This document shows, one piece after another, positions 6,505-14,573 of a stretch of DNA of 29,168 bases. How positions within the stretch are numbered: the first letter of the stretch is position 1; the number at the start of each line of letters is the position of its first letter. The DNA is from M3007 sp046155725 (GTDB taxonomy: Bacteria > Bacteroidota > Bacteroidia > Chitinophagales > Saprospiraceae): assembly GCA_046155725.1 (NCBI GenBank), contig JBJXFT010000047.1, positions 1-29,168 on the forward strand. The letters run 5' to 3'. A program made the translations under genes and the position numbers. The notes under the pieces were generated by a model that was given only the letters and a program-made list of their open reading frames with translations, had not been told where the DNA came from and did not search any database.

Positions 6505-8901
6505 CTAAGGCCGCGCCACCTTCCCCCCCTTCTTATTTTTCAATTTCTCGTTCAAAAACTTCGTCATCAACGTGTAGAGGTGGATTTTGGCATTCCCGCC
6601 ACTGATGCCGTGGTTGCGGTTGGGGTAGATCATCGTGTCGAACTGTTTGTTCTTGGCAATCAGTTCGTCGGCCATCTCGGCCGTGTGCTGAAAATGCACG
6701 TTGTCGTCGGCGAGGCCGTGGACGAGCAAGTAACTTCCTTCCAACTGTTCGGCAAAATTCGTCGGCGAATTCTCCTCATAGCCCCCCTCGTTTTCCGCGT
6801 GCGTCTGCATATAGCGTTCCGTGTACACCGAGTCGTACCACTTCCAATTCGTCACCGGCGCCACCGCGATGGCCGCCTCAAAAACATCGCTGCCTTTCAA
6901 GATGCAGTTCGTGCTCATGTAGCCGCCATAGCTCCAGCCAAAAATGCCAATGCGCTCCGCGTCCACAAAATCCAAAGTGCCCAGGTGCTTCGCCGCCTCA
7001 ATCTGATCCACCACCTCGTAGTGGCCCAACTGCTTGTACGTCATCTTTTTGAATTCCTCGCCGCGCCCGCCCGTGCCACGGTTGTCCACACAAGCCACGA
7101 CATAACCCTGCTGCGCCAGCATCTGGAACCACCAATAATTCGAGCCTTTCCAAGCGTCCGTCACTTGCTGACTGCCAGGGCCACCGTACACGAACATCAG
7201 CACCGGGAGTTTTTGGTTTTGAAATTCTGGCGCGCTGGGCTTTATCATCCAGCCGTTCAAATCCACAGCCCCCTCCCGGCCTCCCCCAATTGGGGAGGAG
7301 TTTTTTAGCGGCACTTTGAAGAACTCCACGGGGAGTGTGCCGTACTCGGTTTGCTTGCCGCGCAGCTCGGTGTTCTGTTCCAAGGAGCGCAGCACCTTCC
7401 CTTTTCGGTCGCACACGGCGTATTGCGGCGGCGTGTTGGCTGTGGAAAAATTATGGACAAAATAGTCGAACGTGCTGCTCCATTGCGCGGCATTCGTGCC
7501 TTCGGGCTTCTTGATTTTCTTGGGCTTTTTGCCCTTCAAATTCGTTTCAAAAAGTTCGCGCGCCATAGGAGTGCTGCTTGCCGCTTGGAAATAGACCTTG
7601 CCATTTTTCTCGTCTATGCCGTAAAAATTCGTCACGTCAAAATCGCCCTTTGTCAAGGCAACTCCCCCCTCCTCTGGAGAGGGGCCGGGGGTGAGGCCTC
7701 TCCCCTCTCCATTTGGAGAGGGGCCGGGGGTGAGGCCGTATTTGTACAGATGGTTGAACCCGCTCTTTTCGCTCTGCATCACAAACCCAGAGCCGTCGGA
7801 GAGGAAAACCACGTCGTGCAGGTCGAGGTAATACTTGCTTTTTTCCTCGTGCAAAACCGAGCAAGCGCCCGTGGTCGGCTCGGCCAAAAGCAAGCGTTGC
7901 GTACTTTGGTGGCGGTTCATCCAAGTCAGGCAGAGTTTGCCCGAAGGAGTCCAGCCGATGCGGGGCAGGTAGTCGTCCAAGCGGCCGTCCTTGCGCTCGC
8001 GGTCGGGGATGTTTACTTCCACCGTTTTGCCAGAGGCGAGGTCAAAAATGTGCGCCGTCACGAGCGCATTTTTCTCACCCACCTTGGGGTATTTGAACGT
8101 CACAGGCTCGGGGTAAGGGTTGCCCCGGAACATCTCCATCGTCATCTCCGGCACCTCCCGCTCATCGAAGCGGAGATAGGCCAGCCGTTGTCCATCGGGG
8201 CTCCATTGGAAAGCCCGCACCAATTCAAACTCCTCTTCGTACACCCAGTCCGAGGCACCGTTGATGATTTCGTTTTGCTTGCCGTCAGCCGTCACGCGGG
8301 TCGTTTTGCCAGAGGCCAAATCCTTGAAATACAAATCGTTTGCCACTACGAAACCCACTTTTGAGCCATTGGGCGAGAAGGTGGCGTAGCGTTGGGGGGA
8401 GGGAGCGCGGGGTTCAGCCCGCGTTGTATTCGCCGGCTGAATACCGCGCTCCCCCAAATCCCTCTCTTCCAGAAGCCGCGAGAGTTTTTTTGTTCTTTGG
8501 TCAAACACAAAATAATCGGCCTCCGTGCTCCATCGGAAAATCGGGGTCGTGTGGGTCGTCAGCAGGATTTTGGATTCGTCGCCACTGAACGAATAGCCGT
8601 CGAGCGCGCCTTTCCAGCCCGCCCCCTCAATTTGTGTTGGGGACACAGCGGCGGCCTCGAAGATAGTCCCAGACCGTTCGCCCGTGCGCAAATCGTACTG
8701 CGTGATGGCCGTGCCTTCCAAGCGCGTATAGTGCACGCCGTCTTTCTGGAAATTGAACCCCGGTACGCCCTTGGAAGCGAAAGTGCCTTTTTGCCAAATG
8801 TCTTCGAGGGTGATGGGCTTCTGGGCAGAAAGCGAGAGCAGTGAGAGGGTGAGAGAAAGTGAGAGGGCGAGAAAGCGAGAGAGCGAGAGGATACGGTGCA
8901 T
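6505..8901 (-). CDS. Dipeptidyl-peptidase IV-like S9 serine peptidase
   Basis: This is a 798-aa exported peptidase. A signal peptide (MHRILSLSRFLALSLSLTLSLLSLSAQ) is followed by a DPP IV N-terminal beta-propeller (about 30-570) and an alpha/beta-hydrolase domain. The triad is visible: Ser in GWSYGGYMS (about 657), Asp in GLADDNVHF (about 729) and His in NRNHGISGG (about 763). An YVYEEEF-like motif (DWVYEEEFEL), which in DPP IV binds the substrate N-terminus, is present. It probably removes N-terminal dipeptides in the periplasm. The ATG at 8901 is chosen because the signal peptide starts there; an upstream in-frame start would place 19 odd residues in front. Three repeat-derived inserts interrupt the propeller in frame (8396-8455, 7664-7738 and 7268-7300), making it longer than typical family members. 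Confidence 0.92.
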   Translation of the reverse strand: MHRILSLSRFLALSLSLTLSLLSLSAQKPITLEDIWQKGTFASKGVPGFNFQKDGVHYTRLEGTAITQYDLRTGERSGTIFEAAAVSPTQIEGAGWKGALDGYSFSGDESKILLTTHTTPIFRWSTEADYFVFDQRTKKLSRLLEERDLGERGIQPANTTRAEPRAPSPQRYATFSPNGSKVGFVVANDLYFKDLASGKTTRVTADGKQNEIINGASDWVYEEEFELVRAFQWSPDGQRLAYLRFDEREVPEMTMEMFRGNPYPEPVTFKYPKVGEKNALVTAHIFDLASGKTVEVNIPDRERKDGRLDDYLPRIGWTPSGKLCLTWMNRHQSTQRLLLAEPTTGACSVLHEEKSKYYLDLHDVVFLSDGSGFVMQSEKSGFNHLYKYGLTPGPSPNGEGRGLTPGPSPEEGGVALTKGDFDVTNFYGIDEKNGKVYFQAASSTPMARELFETNLKGKKPKKIKKPEGTNAAQWSSTFDYFVHNFSTANTPPQYAVCDRKGKVLRSLEQNTELRGKQTEYGTLPVEFFKVPLKNSSPIGGGREGAVDLNGWMIKPSAPEFQNQKLPVLMFVYGGPGSQQVTDAWKGSNYWWFQMLAQQGYVVACVDNRGTGGRGEEFKKMTYKQLGHYEVVDQIEAAKHLGTLDFVDAERIGIFGWSYGGYMSTNCILKGSDVFEAAIAVAPVTNWKWYDSVYTERYMQTHAENEGGYEENSPTNFAEQLEGSYLLVHGLADDNVHFQHTAEMADELIAKNKQFDTMIYPNRNHGISGGNAKIHLYTLMTKFLNEKLKNKKGGKVARP
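7268..7300. repeat. Palindromic repeat read in frame inside the S9 peptidase gene (copy type 1)
   Basis: The core CTCCCCCAATTGGGGAG (7281-7297) is a near-perfect palindrome flanked by C-rich sequence. On the coding strand it gives NSSPIGGGREGA, a peptide foreign to DPP IV enzymes. Confidence 0.7.
7664..7738. repeat. Tandem palindromic repeat read in frame inside the S9 peptidase gene (copy type 2)
   Basis: Two direct copies of a 22-bp segment (GGAGAGGGGCC followed by GGGGGTGAGGC) lie at 7676-7697 and 7715-7736, 39 bp apart. Each is paired with an inverted CCTCTCC arm. The coding strand reads GLTPGPSPNGEGR and then GLTPGPSPEEGG. Such LTPxPSPxGEG peptides are hallmarks of a repeat dispersed in many bacterial genomes. 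Confidence 0.85.
8396..8455. repeat. REP-like imperfect palindrome read in frame inside the S9 peptidase gene (copy type 3)
   Basis: The left arm GGGAGCGCGGGGTTCAGCCC (from 8401) pairs with a right arm ending in ACCGCGCTCCC, giving a hairpin of about 60 nt. The coding strand gives GERGIQPANTTRAEPRAPSPQ. The left arm sequence recurs twice in the intergenic region at 9000-9128. Confidence 0.85.
8826..8893. repeat. 7/8-nt repeat array encoding the S9 peptidase signal peptide
   Basis: On the minus strand the segment is a run of CTCTCGC, TTTCTCGC, CCTCTCAC and TTTCTCTCAC-like units just after the start codon. They supply the LSLSRFLALSLSLTLSLLSLS hydrophobic core. Units of the same type form the 5' leader of htpG at 14620-14674. 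Confidence 0.75.
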
Positions 8902-8922
8902 TATGAAAAAATTTTGTCCGGC

Positions 8923-8930
8923 CAAAAATA
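8923..8930 (-). promoter_or_regulatory. Possible -7 element for the S9 peptidase gene
   Basis: The minus strand reads TATTTTTG, a perfect TAnnTTTG match, 21 nt before the chosen ATG. No convincing -33 element is at standard spacing. Confidence 0.5.
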
Positions 8931-8999
8931 GAGCATTGGGCTGCAAGCTTGTGCGCACGTTCGACCAGTCAGGTATTCTGCTTCTTTTTCGGCTTCGGT

Positions 9000-9128
9000 G
9001 AGGGAGCGCGGGGTTCAGCCCGCGTCTAAATGGCTACGCGGGCTGAACCATGATATCGGTTTCTATGCTGGCACCGCTGATAATCCGCGCCACAAAAGGA
9101 TGACGCGGGCTGAACCCCGCGCTCCCTC
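9000..9128. repeat. Paired REP-like inverted repeats between aroC and the peptidase gene
   Basis: A 26-bp arm at 9000-9025 (starting GAGGGAGCGCGGGG) is repeated in inverted, perfectly complementary form at 9103-9128. A partial inner inverted copy (ACGCGGGCTGAACCA) lies at 9036-9050. The arm is the same as that inside the S9 peptidase gene at 8401. The structure occupies most of the gap downstream of aroC and might also act as a terminator. Confidence 0.85.
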
Positions 9129-9138
9129 ACCCTCACCC

Positions 9139-10233
9139 TCAAACCCTATTCGCTTTTATCCTCAAAAAATGGTCGGCCAACACCAGCGCGGCCATGGCTT
9201 CCACAATCGGCACCGCGCGCGGAACCACGCAAGGGTCGTGCCTGCCTTTGCCTTTGATGGTCACGGTTTCGCCCTCAACGTTCAGGGTTTCCTGCTCGCG
9301 CATGATGGTCGCCACAGGCTTGAATGCCGCCCGGAAATAAATGTCCATCCCATTGGAAATGCCTCCTTGGATGCCGCCGGAGTGGTTTGTGAGGGTTGAC
9401 TGTTGACTGTTGACTGTTGACTGTTGACTGTTGACTGCGAATAGGTCATTGTGCTCGCTCCCGCGCATTTTCACCCCAGCAAAGCCAGAGCCGTACTCAA
9501 AGCCCTTGGCGGCATTGATGCTGAGCATGGCCTTGCCGAGGTCGGCGTGGAGTTTGTCGAACACCGGTTCGCCCAGGCCGGGCGGGCAGCCGCGCACCAC
9601 GCCCGTCACCACACCGCCGATGGTGTCGCCCTCCTTTCTGATTTTTTTTATGAGCGCAATCATCTTGTCGGCAAGGGCTGGGTCGGGGCAGCGCACGTCG
9701 TTGGTTTCGGCGAGCGAAAGGTCAAGTTCCGTGTAGTTTTTTTTCAGTTCCAAATGCCCGACTTGGCTCACGAACGCGCAGATTTCGACACCCTGTGTGC
9801 GCAAAAACAACTTTGCCAATGCCCCTGCTGCCACGCGGGCGGCGGTTTCGCGGGCACTGCTGCGGCCTCCGCCCCGGTGGTCGCGGTGGCCGAATTTGGC
9901 TTGCCAAGTGTAGTCGGCGTGGCTGGGCCGGAAGGCCGTGGCGAGGTGGTCGTAGTCGCGGCTGTGCTGGTCTTCGTTGGGAATTAGGAAAGCGATGGGC
10001 GTGCCCGTAGTGCGGCCTTCAAACACGCCGCTCAGCACCTGCACCGTGTCGCTCTCTTTGCGCTGTGTGACAATGCTGCTCTGCCCTGGGCGGCGGCGGT
10101 CGAGGTCGCGCTGAATAAAACCAAGGTCAAAAACCAGCCCTGCCGGGCAGCCGTCCACCACACAGCCGATGGCCGTGCCGTGCGATTCGCCAAAAGTAGT
10201 GACCCGGAAAAGGTGGCCGAATGTGCTGGACAT
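9139..10233 (-). CDS. aroC: Chorismate synthase
   Basis: This 364-aa enzyme makes chorismate from 5-enolpyruvylshikimate-3-phosphate, the last shikimate step, using reduced FMN. Family signatures are clear: FGHLFRVTTFGESHG at the start, RPGQSSIVTQRKESD with GVFEGRTTGTPIAF, FGHRDHRGGGRSSARETAARVAAGA at about 117-141, GSGFAGVKMRGSEHND, and SGGIQGGISNG near 305. The start at 10233 (MSSTFGHLF) is the family start; an upstream in-frame codon at 10275 would add 14 unrelated residues. The loop before SGGIQGG is lengthened by a perfect array of six GTTGACT units that encodes a doubled seven-residue repeat (VNSQQST). This loop is near the active-site entrance in known structures, so tolerance of the insert is notable. 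Confidence 0.96.
   Translation of the reverse strand: MSSTFGHLFRVTTFGESHGTAIGCVVDGCPAGLVFDLGFIQRDLDRRRPGQSSIVTQRKESDTVQVLSGVFEGRTTGTPIAFLIPNEDQHSRDYDHLATAFRPSHADYTWQAKFGHRDHRGGGRSSARETAARVAAGALAKLFLRTQGVEICAFVSQVGHLELKKNYTELDLSLAETNDVRCPDPALADKMIALIKKIRKEGDTIGGVVTGVVRGCPPGLGEPVFDKLHADLGKAMLSINAAKGFEYGSGFAGVKMRGSEHNDLFAVNSQQSTVNSQQSTLTNHSGGIQGGISNGMDIYFRAAFKPVATIMREQETLNVEGETVTIKGKGRHDPCVVPRAVPIVEAMAALVLADHFLRIKANRV
9395..9436. repeat. Six perfect GTTGACT heptamers inside aroC
   Basis: Six identical contiguous 7-nt units (42 nt, 14 codons) lie in frame in aroC. On the coding strand the unit is AGTCAAC, a rotation of the GTCAACA unit in the ABC-F gene. Perfect identity suggests recent expansion. 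Confidence 0.95.
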
Positions 10234-10338
10234 AGTGCAAAGGAACGATCTCGCCCGGCATATCAAGGAGATCAATGTAGTGCGGTACCCGCATCAGGGG
10301 AGGGAGTAGTGAAAAGAGGGGATTCATCATCTGAATCC

Positions 10339-13300
10339 TCAAATCCGCAGCAACCACCCATTTCCCAGCATTTTGCCCTTCTGCCAAACCTCCACGAGGT
10401 AAGCTCCGGTAGCCATTCCCCTCATTTCCAAAACTGTTTTTTCAGCAGGCACGTCCATTTTTTTTATAAAAACCACCCGTCCGGACAGGTCGGTCAAGAC
10501 AATCGAAACCGCTTCCTTTTCAAAACCGGCCATTTCTAAAATCACAGAGGTTTCCGATGCCGCCACCGGGTTCGGGTAAATTTTCAACTGCTGCTTGGCA
10601 GTCAATTCCGGGATGCCAACAATCATCACCGCCACCGGGCCGGAATCTACCCAACCCGCAGGGGGGCAGCTCACCTGTACGGAATAATTTCCCGAAACCG
10701 TAGGCATAACCGTCTGCCCCGTCGCTCCCGGAATCGGGTTGCCGTCCAGCAGCCATTGGTACGCCGCCGCCGGGGTTGAAATCAAAATGCCACTCGAAAA
10801 TACCGCTACCGGAGCGACCACCACCAAAACTGCCGAACTCGCTGCCGTGCAGCCATTCATGTCGGCCACTTCCACCGAGTAACTGCCACATTCAGAAACA
10901 ACTATTTGCTGGGTGCTTGCCCCCGTACTCCAAATCCACGACGAAAAACCCGCCCCGGCATCCAGCGTCGCCGACTGCCCGTAGTTTAGCATAATCGTGC
11001 CCGATGGCTGGATTTGAACCGTCGGCACCGGAGCGATCTCGATGGTCATTTCGTTGGAAAAACCCTCGCAGCCCGCCGTATCGGTCACCCATATTTTGTA
11101 AATGCCGGAAGCCGCCGCCGCGAAACCGGCAGCGGTTTCGCCAGGAATTTTCGCACCATCCAGGTACCATTGGTAAGCCGCAAAATTTCCACTGGAAGCC
11201 ATCAGCAGCACCGATTCCCCCTCGCAAATCTGGGTAGGGCCGGATGCCGAAATGCTGACCGCCAGGGTCGGGCACTGCACCGAAATCATTTGCTGCAAGG
11301 TCACCGAACCGCAGTCGTTGGTCGCAGTCAGCACCACCGTGTAGATTCCGGCCACCGAAAACGTGTGCGCTGGATTGGCCTCCGAACTGGCCGGGGAGCC
11401 GTCGCCAAAATCCCAGGAAAAGGAGCTGGCATTTGTCGAGGTGTTTGAAAAAGCAGCGGTCAAGCCGTTTGCGGAAAAAGAAAACGCTGCCGTCGCTTTC
11501 GGCTGGATGCTCACCTGCATCGAAGCCTCTCCGGTGCAATACGACACCTTCACCTCGCCCGCGCCGCCCGCGCCCCATTTCACCGAAATCGAGTTCGTGC
11601 CTTGCCCGGAGAGGATTTCTCCACCCGTCACCGTCCAGTTGTATGTCGCGCCCGGCACAGCCAGAATCGAGTACGGCATCGTTTCGTCGCCGCAGGCATC
11701 GGCCGCGCCGACGATGACCTGAGAAAGCGGCGTGTCGGTTTCGCCTTTCCAAAGTCCGCCGCCCATACTCGTTACCCACACTTCGCAGGGATTTCCGGGA
11801 GGGAAAAATACCCGTTTCGGTCGCCACCAGGGATAGGAGCTGACCCGCTCGAAAGTGGGGGTGGCCGCCCCGAGGTCTTCGGTAAAAAACAGCCCGTCAT
11901 TTTCCACAGCCAGGTAAGCCGTGCCGGGTTTGGCGGGGTGAATGCTGATGCTTTCGGTTTGGTCTGCGGGGGGGGTGGCGAAAATGCGCGTCCAGGTTTG
12001 CCCTCGGTCGGTGGTTCGGTAAAGACCGCCATTGGCCTGGTTGTTCGACCCCGGCCAGGTGGTGTGCCGCCCCCAAACCGTTGCGTACCAGGTATTTTCT
12101 GCCGGGTCGTGCGGGTCAACGGCGAGGTCTTTGGTGTAAAATTTCATGGCCGGGTCGGTGCGGTCTTCCCAGGAATTGCCGCCGTCGGGCGAGAAAAACA
12201 CGCCGCTGCTCTCGGTCAGGGTTTGCGCACCATCGTCGAGGGCACGCGCGGAGTAAGTGACTACCAGGCCGCCGCCGGGCAGGCTGACGATGTTGTACGG
12301 GTGGCCTTCGGTGCGGGGCGGGGCGGGCAGTTTCGTCCAAGTTTGGCCGCCGTCGTCGCTGCGGAAAATGCCGCCTTCGAGGTGATGCACCACGCTTGCC
12401 CAAATCTTGGCAGGGTTGTTTTTGTCTATTTCAAGCCAGACGACGGGGTGGCCGAAGTTGTGGAGCGTGTCCCAGGTCGTGCCGCCGTCGGTAGAGTTCA
12501 ACACCAACCCGCCCGACCATTCGGTTGTCCAATCCAGCAGGCGGTAGCCGTGGTAAATGTCGTTGACATCTGCCACCGCCGCGAACAGGTGCTGATTGTC
12601 CGGGCGCTGCACGATGCGGTACCAGTTGTTGTTGGAGGCCGCGCCCCAGGGGTGAAAAGTGTTTCGGGCAAAAGTCCAGGTATCGCCCGCGTCGGCGGAG
12701 TAGGTCAGGCCCACGTCTGTATTGGCCAGGAAAAGCTCGGTGTCGTTTTTCCAAAAAAGATGGTGCGCCGTGGTCACGTCCAGCCCCGAGGATTTGTAAA
12801 ACTTGTCAATCGCCGTGGGCTGTCCGATGGGGTTCAGGTAATTTTGAAGGACATATACCGAGCGCCAGGTCGCGCCGCCGTCGGTCGTCATCTCTGCTTC
12901 GCCCCGTGTCCGCATGACGTGGTTAGGGTTCGTGTCCGAGACATCGAAGCCCAATGCCGAGCTGGTTTGCTGCAACCAGTACGGGCCGCCAGCACCTGCC
13001 CAGCCTGTGCTGATGTTTTGATTGTCCGCGATTTGAAAAACACTTGCCCAGGTCGCGCCGCCGTCGGTGGATTTCCAGGTCATGGTAAAACCGCCGGGAG
13101 CTGGGCCGTCGGCCCACACGATTTGGGTGTTGTTTTTCGCCAAATCCACCCAGGCGATGTCAATGTCAGCCGGGATGTTGCCCCGCGAATTTTCCCAAGC
13201 CGCGTTGGTCGCGTAATTCATCCGAAAAATGCCTTGCCGGAGACCGTCGAAACCCAAAGGCTCGAACCAGGCATACATTTCTGAAGCGGGAGCGGGGATG

Positions 13301-14022
13301 CAAAACAGCCGCGTCGTCGCGCCTTCTTTCGCCCCGGCAAGGTGGTAAATGCCTGCCCCGGCTGGCAGCCCGCTGTGGCTTTCGATAGCGAAACTCGCCC
13401 CGCCGTTTTTGGAAACGAGCAGCCCGTGATTCGTGCCGATGTAGATGTTTTGATCATCCCAAAACACCCCACCGAGCCACATTTGCTCATCCAGCGGCTG
13501 AAAAACCGATGCCCACGAACTTCCGCCGTTGGCACTGAAAAACAACTGGTTGTATTCATTCAAAATCAAACGCTGGGTGCTTGCTGGGTCTACTTCGAGG
13601 CGATGCACCCCAACGCCGGTTGGGTCGGGCATGGCCAACCAAGTCGTGCCGCCGTCGGTGCTTTTGGCGAGTTCGCCGCGCCAGAGCGGGTCGTCGAGGT
13701 TGGTAGTCGAGCGGCGAACGGCGTACAGGATGTTCGGGTCGGAGGTGAACTGCACCTTGCCTTTCACGGTGTTGACGAATTGGTCGGTGTGCATCATTTT
13801 CCAAGTCTGCGCCCCATCCTGCGAGCGGTACGTGCCGCCCATGTCGCAGCCCACGAACAGGTGGTTCGGGTCGTGCGGGCTGATGCTCGGCGCATACATA
13901 TAGCCGCCGCCGCCAAAGCCTTTTGGTTCAAAATGGGTGGGAAAAGGCTGCTGAGAAGCAAGTTGTGTTTTGGAGAAAAGAAAAAAGCAGGCGATGACGC
14001 AAAAGAGGAGAGGGGATTTCAT
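10339..14022 (-). CDS. Large BNR/sortilin-like repeat protein with PKD and type IX sorting domains
   Basis: This is a 1227-aa secreted protein. A signal peptide (first about 23 residues) is followed by about 720 residues of beta-propeller rich in Asp-box motifs: SQDGAQTWKM, STDGGTTWLA, STDGGATWAS, TTDGGATWRS, SDDGGQTWTK and TTDRGQTWTR. The opening YMYAPSISPHDPNHLFVGCDMGGTYRS resembles GH74-type or VPS10-like propellers. PKD and Ig-like modules follow, including FSWDFGDGSPASSEANPAHTFSVAG near residue 870. The protein ends with a type A type IX sorting domain (LKIYPNPV, then GAYLVEVWQKG). It probably ends up on the cell surface or outside. Glycan hydrolysis is possible, but the catalytic acids of GH74 were not identified. 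The ATG at 14022 is supported by the signal peptide. Confidence 0.85.
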   Translation of the reverse strand: MKSPLLFCVIACFFLFSKTQLASQQPFPTHFEPKGFGGGGYMYAPSISPHDPNHLFVGCDMGGTYRSQDGAQTWKMMHTDQFVNTVKGKVQFTSDPNILYAVRRSTTNLDDPLWRGELAKSTDGGTTWLAMPDPTGVGVHRLEVDPASTQRLILNEYNQLFFSANGGSSWASVFQPLDEQMWLGGVFWDDQNIYIGTNHGLLVSKNGGASFAIESHSGLPAGAGIYHLAGAKEGATTRLFCIPAPASEMYAWFEPLGFDGLRQGIFRMNYATNAAWENSRGNIPADIDIAWVDLAKNNTQIVWADGPAPGGFTMTWKSTDGGATWASVFQIADNQNISTGWAGAGGPYWLQQTSSALGFDVSDTNPNHVMRTRGEAEMTTDGGATWRSVYVLQNYLNPIGQPTAIDKFYKSSGLDVTTAHHLFWKNDTELFLANTDVGLTYSADAGDTWTFARNTFHPWGAASNNNWYRIVQRPDNQHLFAAVADVNDIYHGYRLLDWTTEWSGGLVLNSTDGGTTWDTLHNFGHPVVWLEIDKNNPAKIWASVVHHLEGGIFRSDDGGQTWTKLPAPPRTEGHPYNIVSLPGGGLVVTYSARALDDGAQTLTESSGVFFSPDGGNSWEDRTDPAMKFYTKDLAVDPHDPAENTWYATVWGRHTTWPGSNNQANGGLYRTTDRGQTWTRIFATPPADQTESISIHPAKPGTAYLAVENDGLFFTEDLGAATPTFERVSSYPWWRPKRVFFPPGNPCEVWVTSMGGGLWKGETDTPLSQVIVGAADACGDETMPYSILAVPGATYNWTVTGGEILSGQGTNSISVKWGAGGAGEVKVSYCTGEASMQVSIQPKATAAFSFSANGLTAAFSNTSTNASSFSWDFGDGSPASSEANPAHTFSVAGIYTVVLTATNDCGSVTLQQMISVQCPTLAVSISASGPTQICEGESVLLMASSGNFAAYQWYLDGAKIPGETAAGFAAAASGIYKIWVTDTAGCEGFSNEMTIEIAPVPTVQIQPSGTIMLNYGQSATLDAGAGFSSWIWSTGASTQQIVVSECGSYSVEVADMNGCTAASSAVLVVVAPVAVFSSGILISTPAAAYQWLLDGNPIPGATGQTVMPTVSGNYSVQVSCPPAGWVDSGPVAVMIVGIPELTAKQQLKIYPNPVAASETSVILEMAGFEKEAVSIVLTDLSGRVVFIKKMDVPAEKTVLEMRGMATGAYLVEVWQKGKMLGNGWLLRI

Positions 14023-14049
14023 AATTTTAGATGAATAAGGTTGAAGGGG

Positions 14050-14071
14050 CGAAAGTAGGTTTTCAAAACCT
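14050..14071 (-). promoter_or_regulatory. Possible -7 element and overlapping palindrome for the BNR/PKD gene
   Basis: The minus strand reads TACTTTCG at 14050-14057, one mismatch from TAnnTTTG, 28 nt before the start codon. The palindrome AGGTTTTCAAAACCT at 14057-14071 abuts it and could be a repressor site. Both are pattern matches only. Confidence 0.4.
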
Positions 14072-14245
14072 CTGAGGGGTATGCAAAAAAAAAGCAGGAA
14101 GCCAAGAAGGAGGCCACCTGCTGCTGCACGGATGATGATGCTAAAAAAGATGATGATGGATTATGAAACGAGTTTTGTCCTCAACCAAAAGCATGAGGGG
14201 AAACATGAGTGTCGCCCGGAAATTGGGGACTTCCAAAAAAAATGT

Positions 14246-14290
14246 GGTGAGGAAACCAGCCCTACCCCCCAGATGGACTGGTTCCTCGCC
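14246..14290. ncRNA. Stable hairpin in the intergenic region
   Basis: GGTGAGGAAACCAG (14246-14259) pairs with CTGGTTCCTCGCC (14278-14290) through 13 base pairs, with one bulged A and one G-U pair, closing an 18-nt loop. It may be part of a small RNA or of an upstream leader, but no promoter or conservation evidence is available here. Confidence 0.3.
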
Positions 14291-14554
14291 CACGGGCTTA
14301 AGACCGCATTTGGCCTTAAATTCTTACACGGAGTTTGTCCTCGTTTTTCGAAACTGACCGCATTCGGAGTATCTCATCGGCAGCAGCGTTCGTGCTTTAT
14401 GTTAAGACAACTACTGTGCCACAATTAACAAGCAGGCAACATTTTTTTAGGCTCAACAAGCCGCTCGCAGCCCATTTTTTTCTTTCAAAAATTTGACTTT
14501 CAATGCCTTAACCCCAAAATGAAACTGACGGACATTTTGGCAGCATCGCTGCGA

Positions 14555-14570
14555 TGGCACAGCCTTTGAA
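14555..14570 (+). promoter_or_regulatory. Sigma-54-like promoter upstream of htpG
   Basis: TGGCAC at 14555-14560 and TTGAA at 14566-14570 are separated by 5 nt, as in the sigma-54 consensus TGGCAC-N5-TTGCA. The -24 half is perfect; the -12 half has GA in place of the usual GC. Upstream, a partly palindromic segment (CTGACGGACATTTTGGCAG, 14525-14543) and a CATCG/CGATG inverted repeat could bind an activator. The gene start is about 105 nt downstream. Confidence 0.45.
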
Positions 14571-14573
14571 AAG

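Larger units (their letters stand above)
14023..14554. other. Long intergenic stretch, possibly with a structured RNA
   Basis: About 530 bp between divergent genes hold no convincing protein gene. The only open frames are a low-complexity 115-codon frame from 14081 and a 64-codon frame inside it. I see short internal direct repeats (GACCGCATTTGG at 14309 and GACCGCATTCGG at 14356; GAGTTTTGTCCTC and GAGTTTGTCCTC) and one strong hairpin at 14246-14290. I do not recognise a known RNA family. Confidence 0.3.

Noticed and set aside
11602..13284. 560-codon open frame opposite the BNR/PKD protein gene
   Set aside because: Shadow of a gene with clear Asp-box repeats and a sorting domain; the antisense translation has no recognisable motif.
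14081..14428. 115-codon frame in the long intergenic region
   Set aside because: Low-complexity start (runs of Arg, Met and Lys) and no sustained codon pattern; more likely non-coding.
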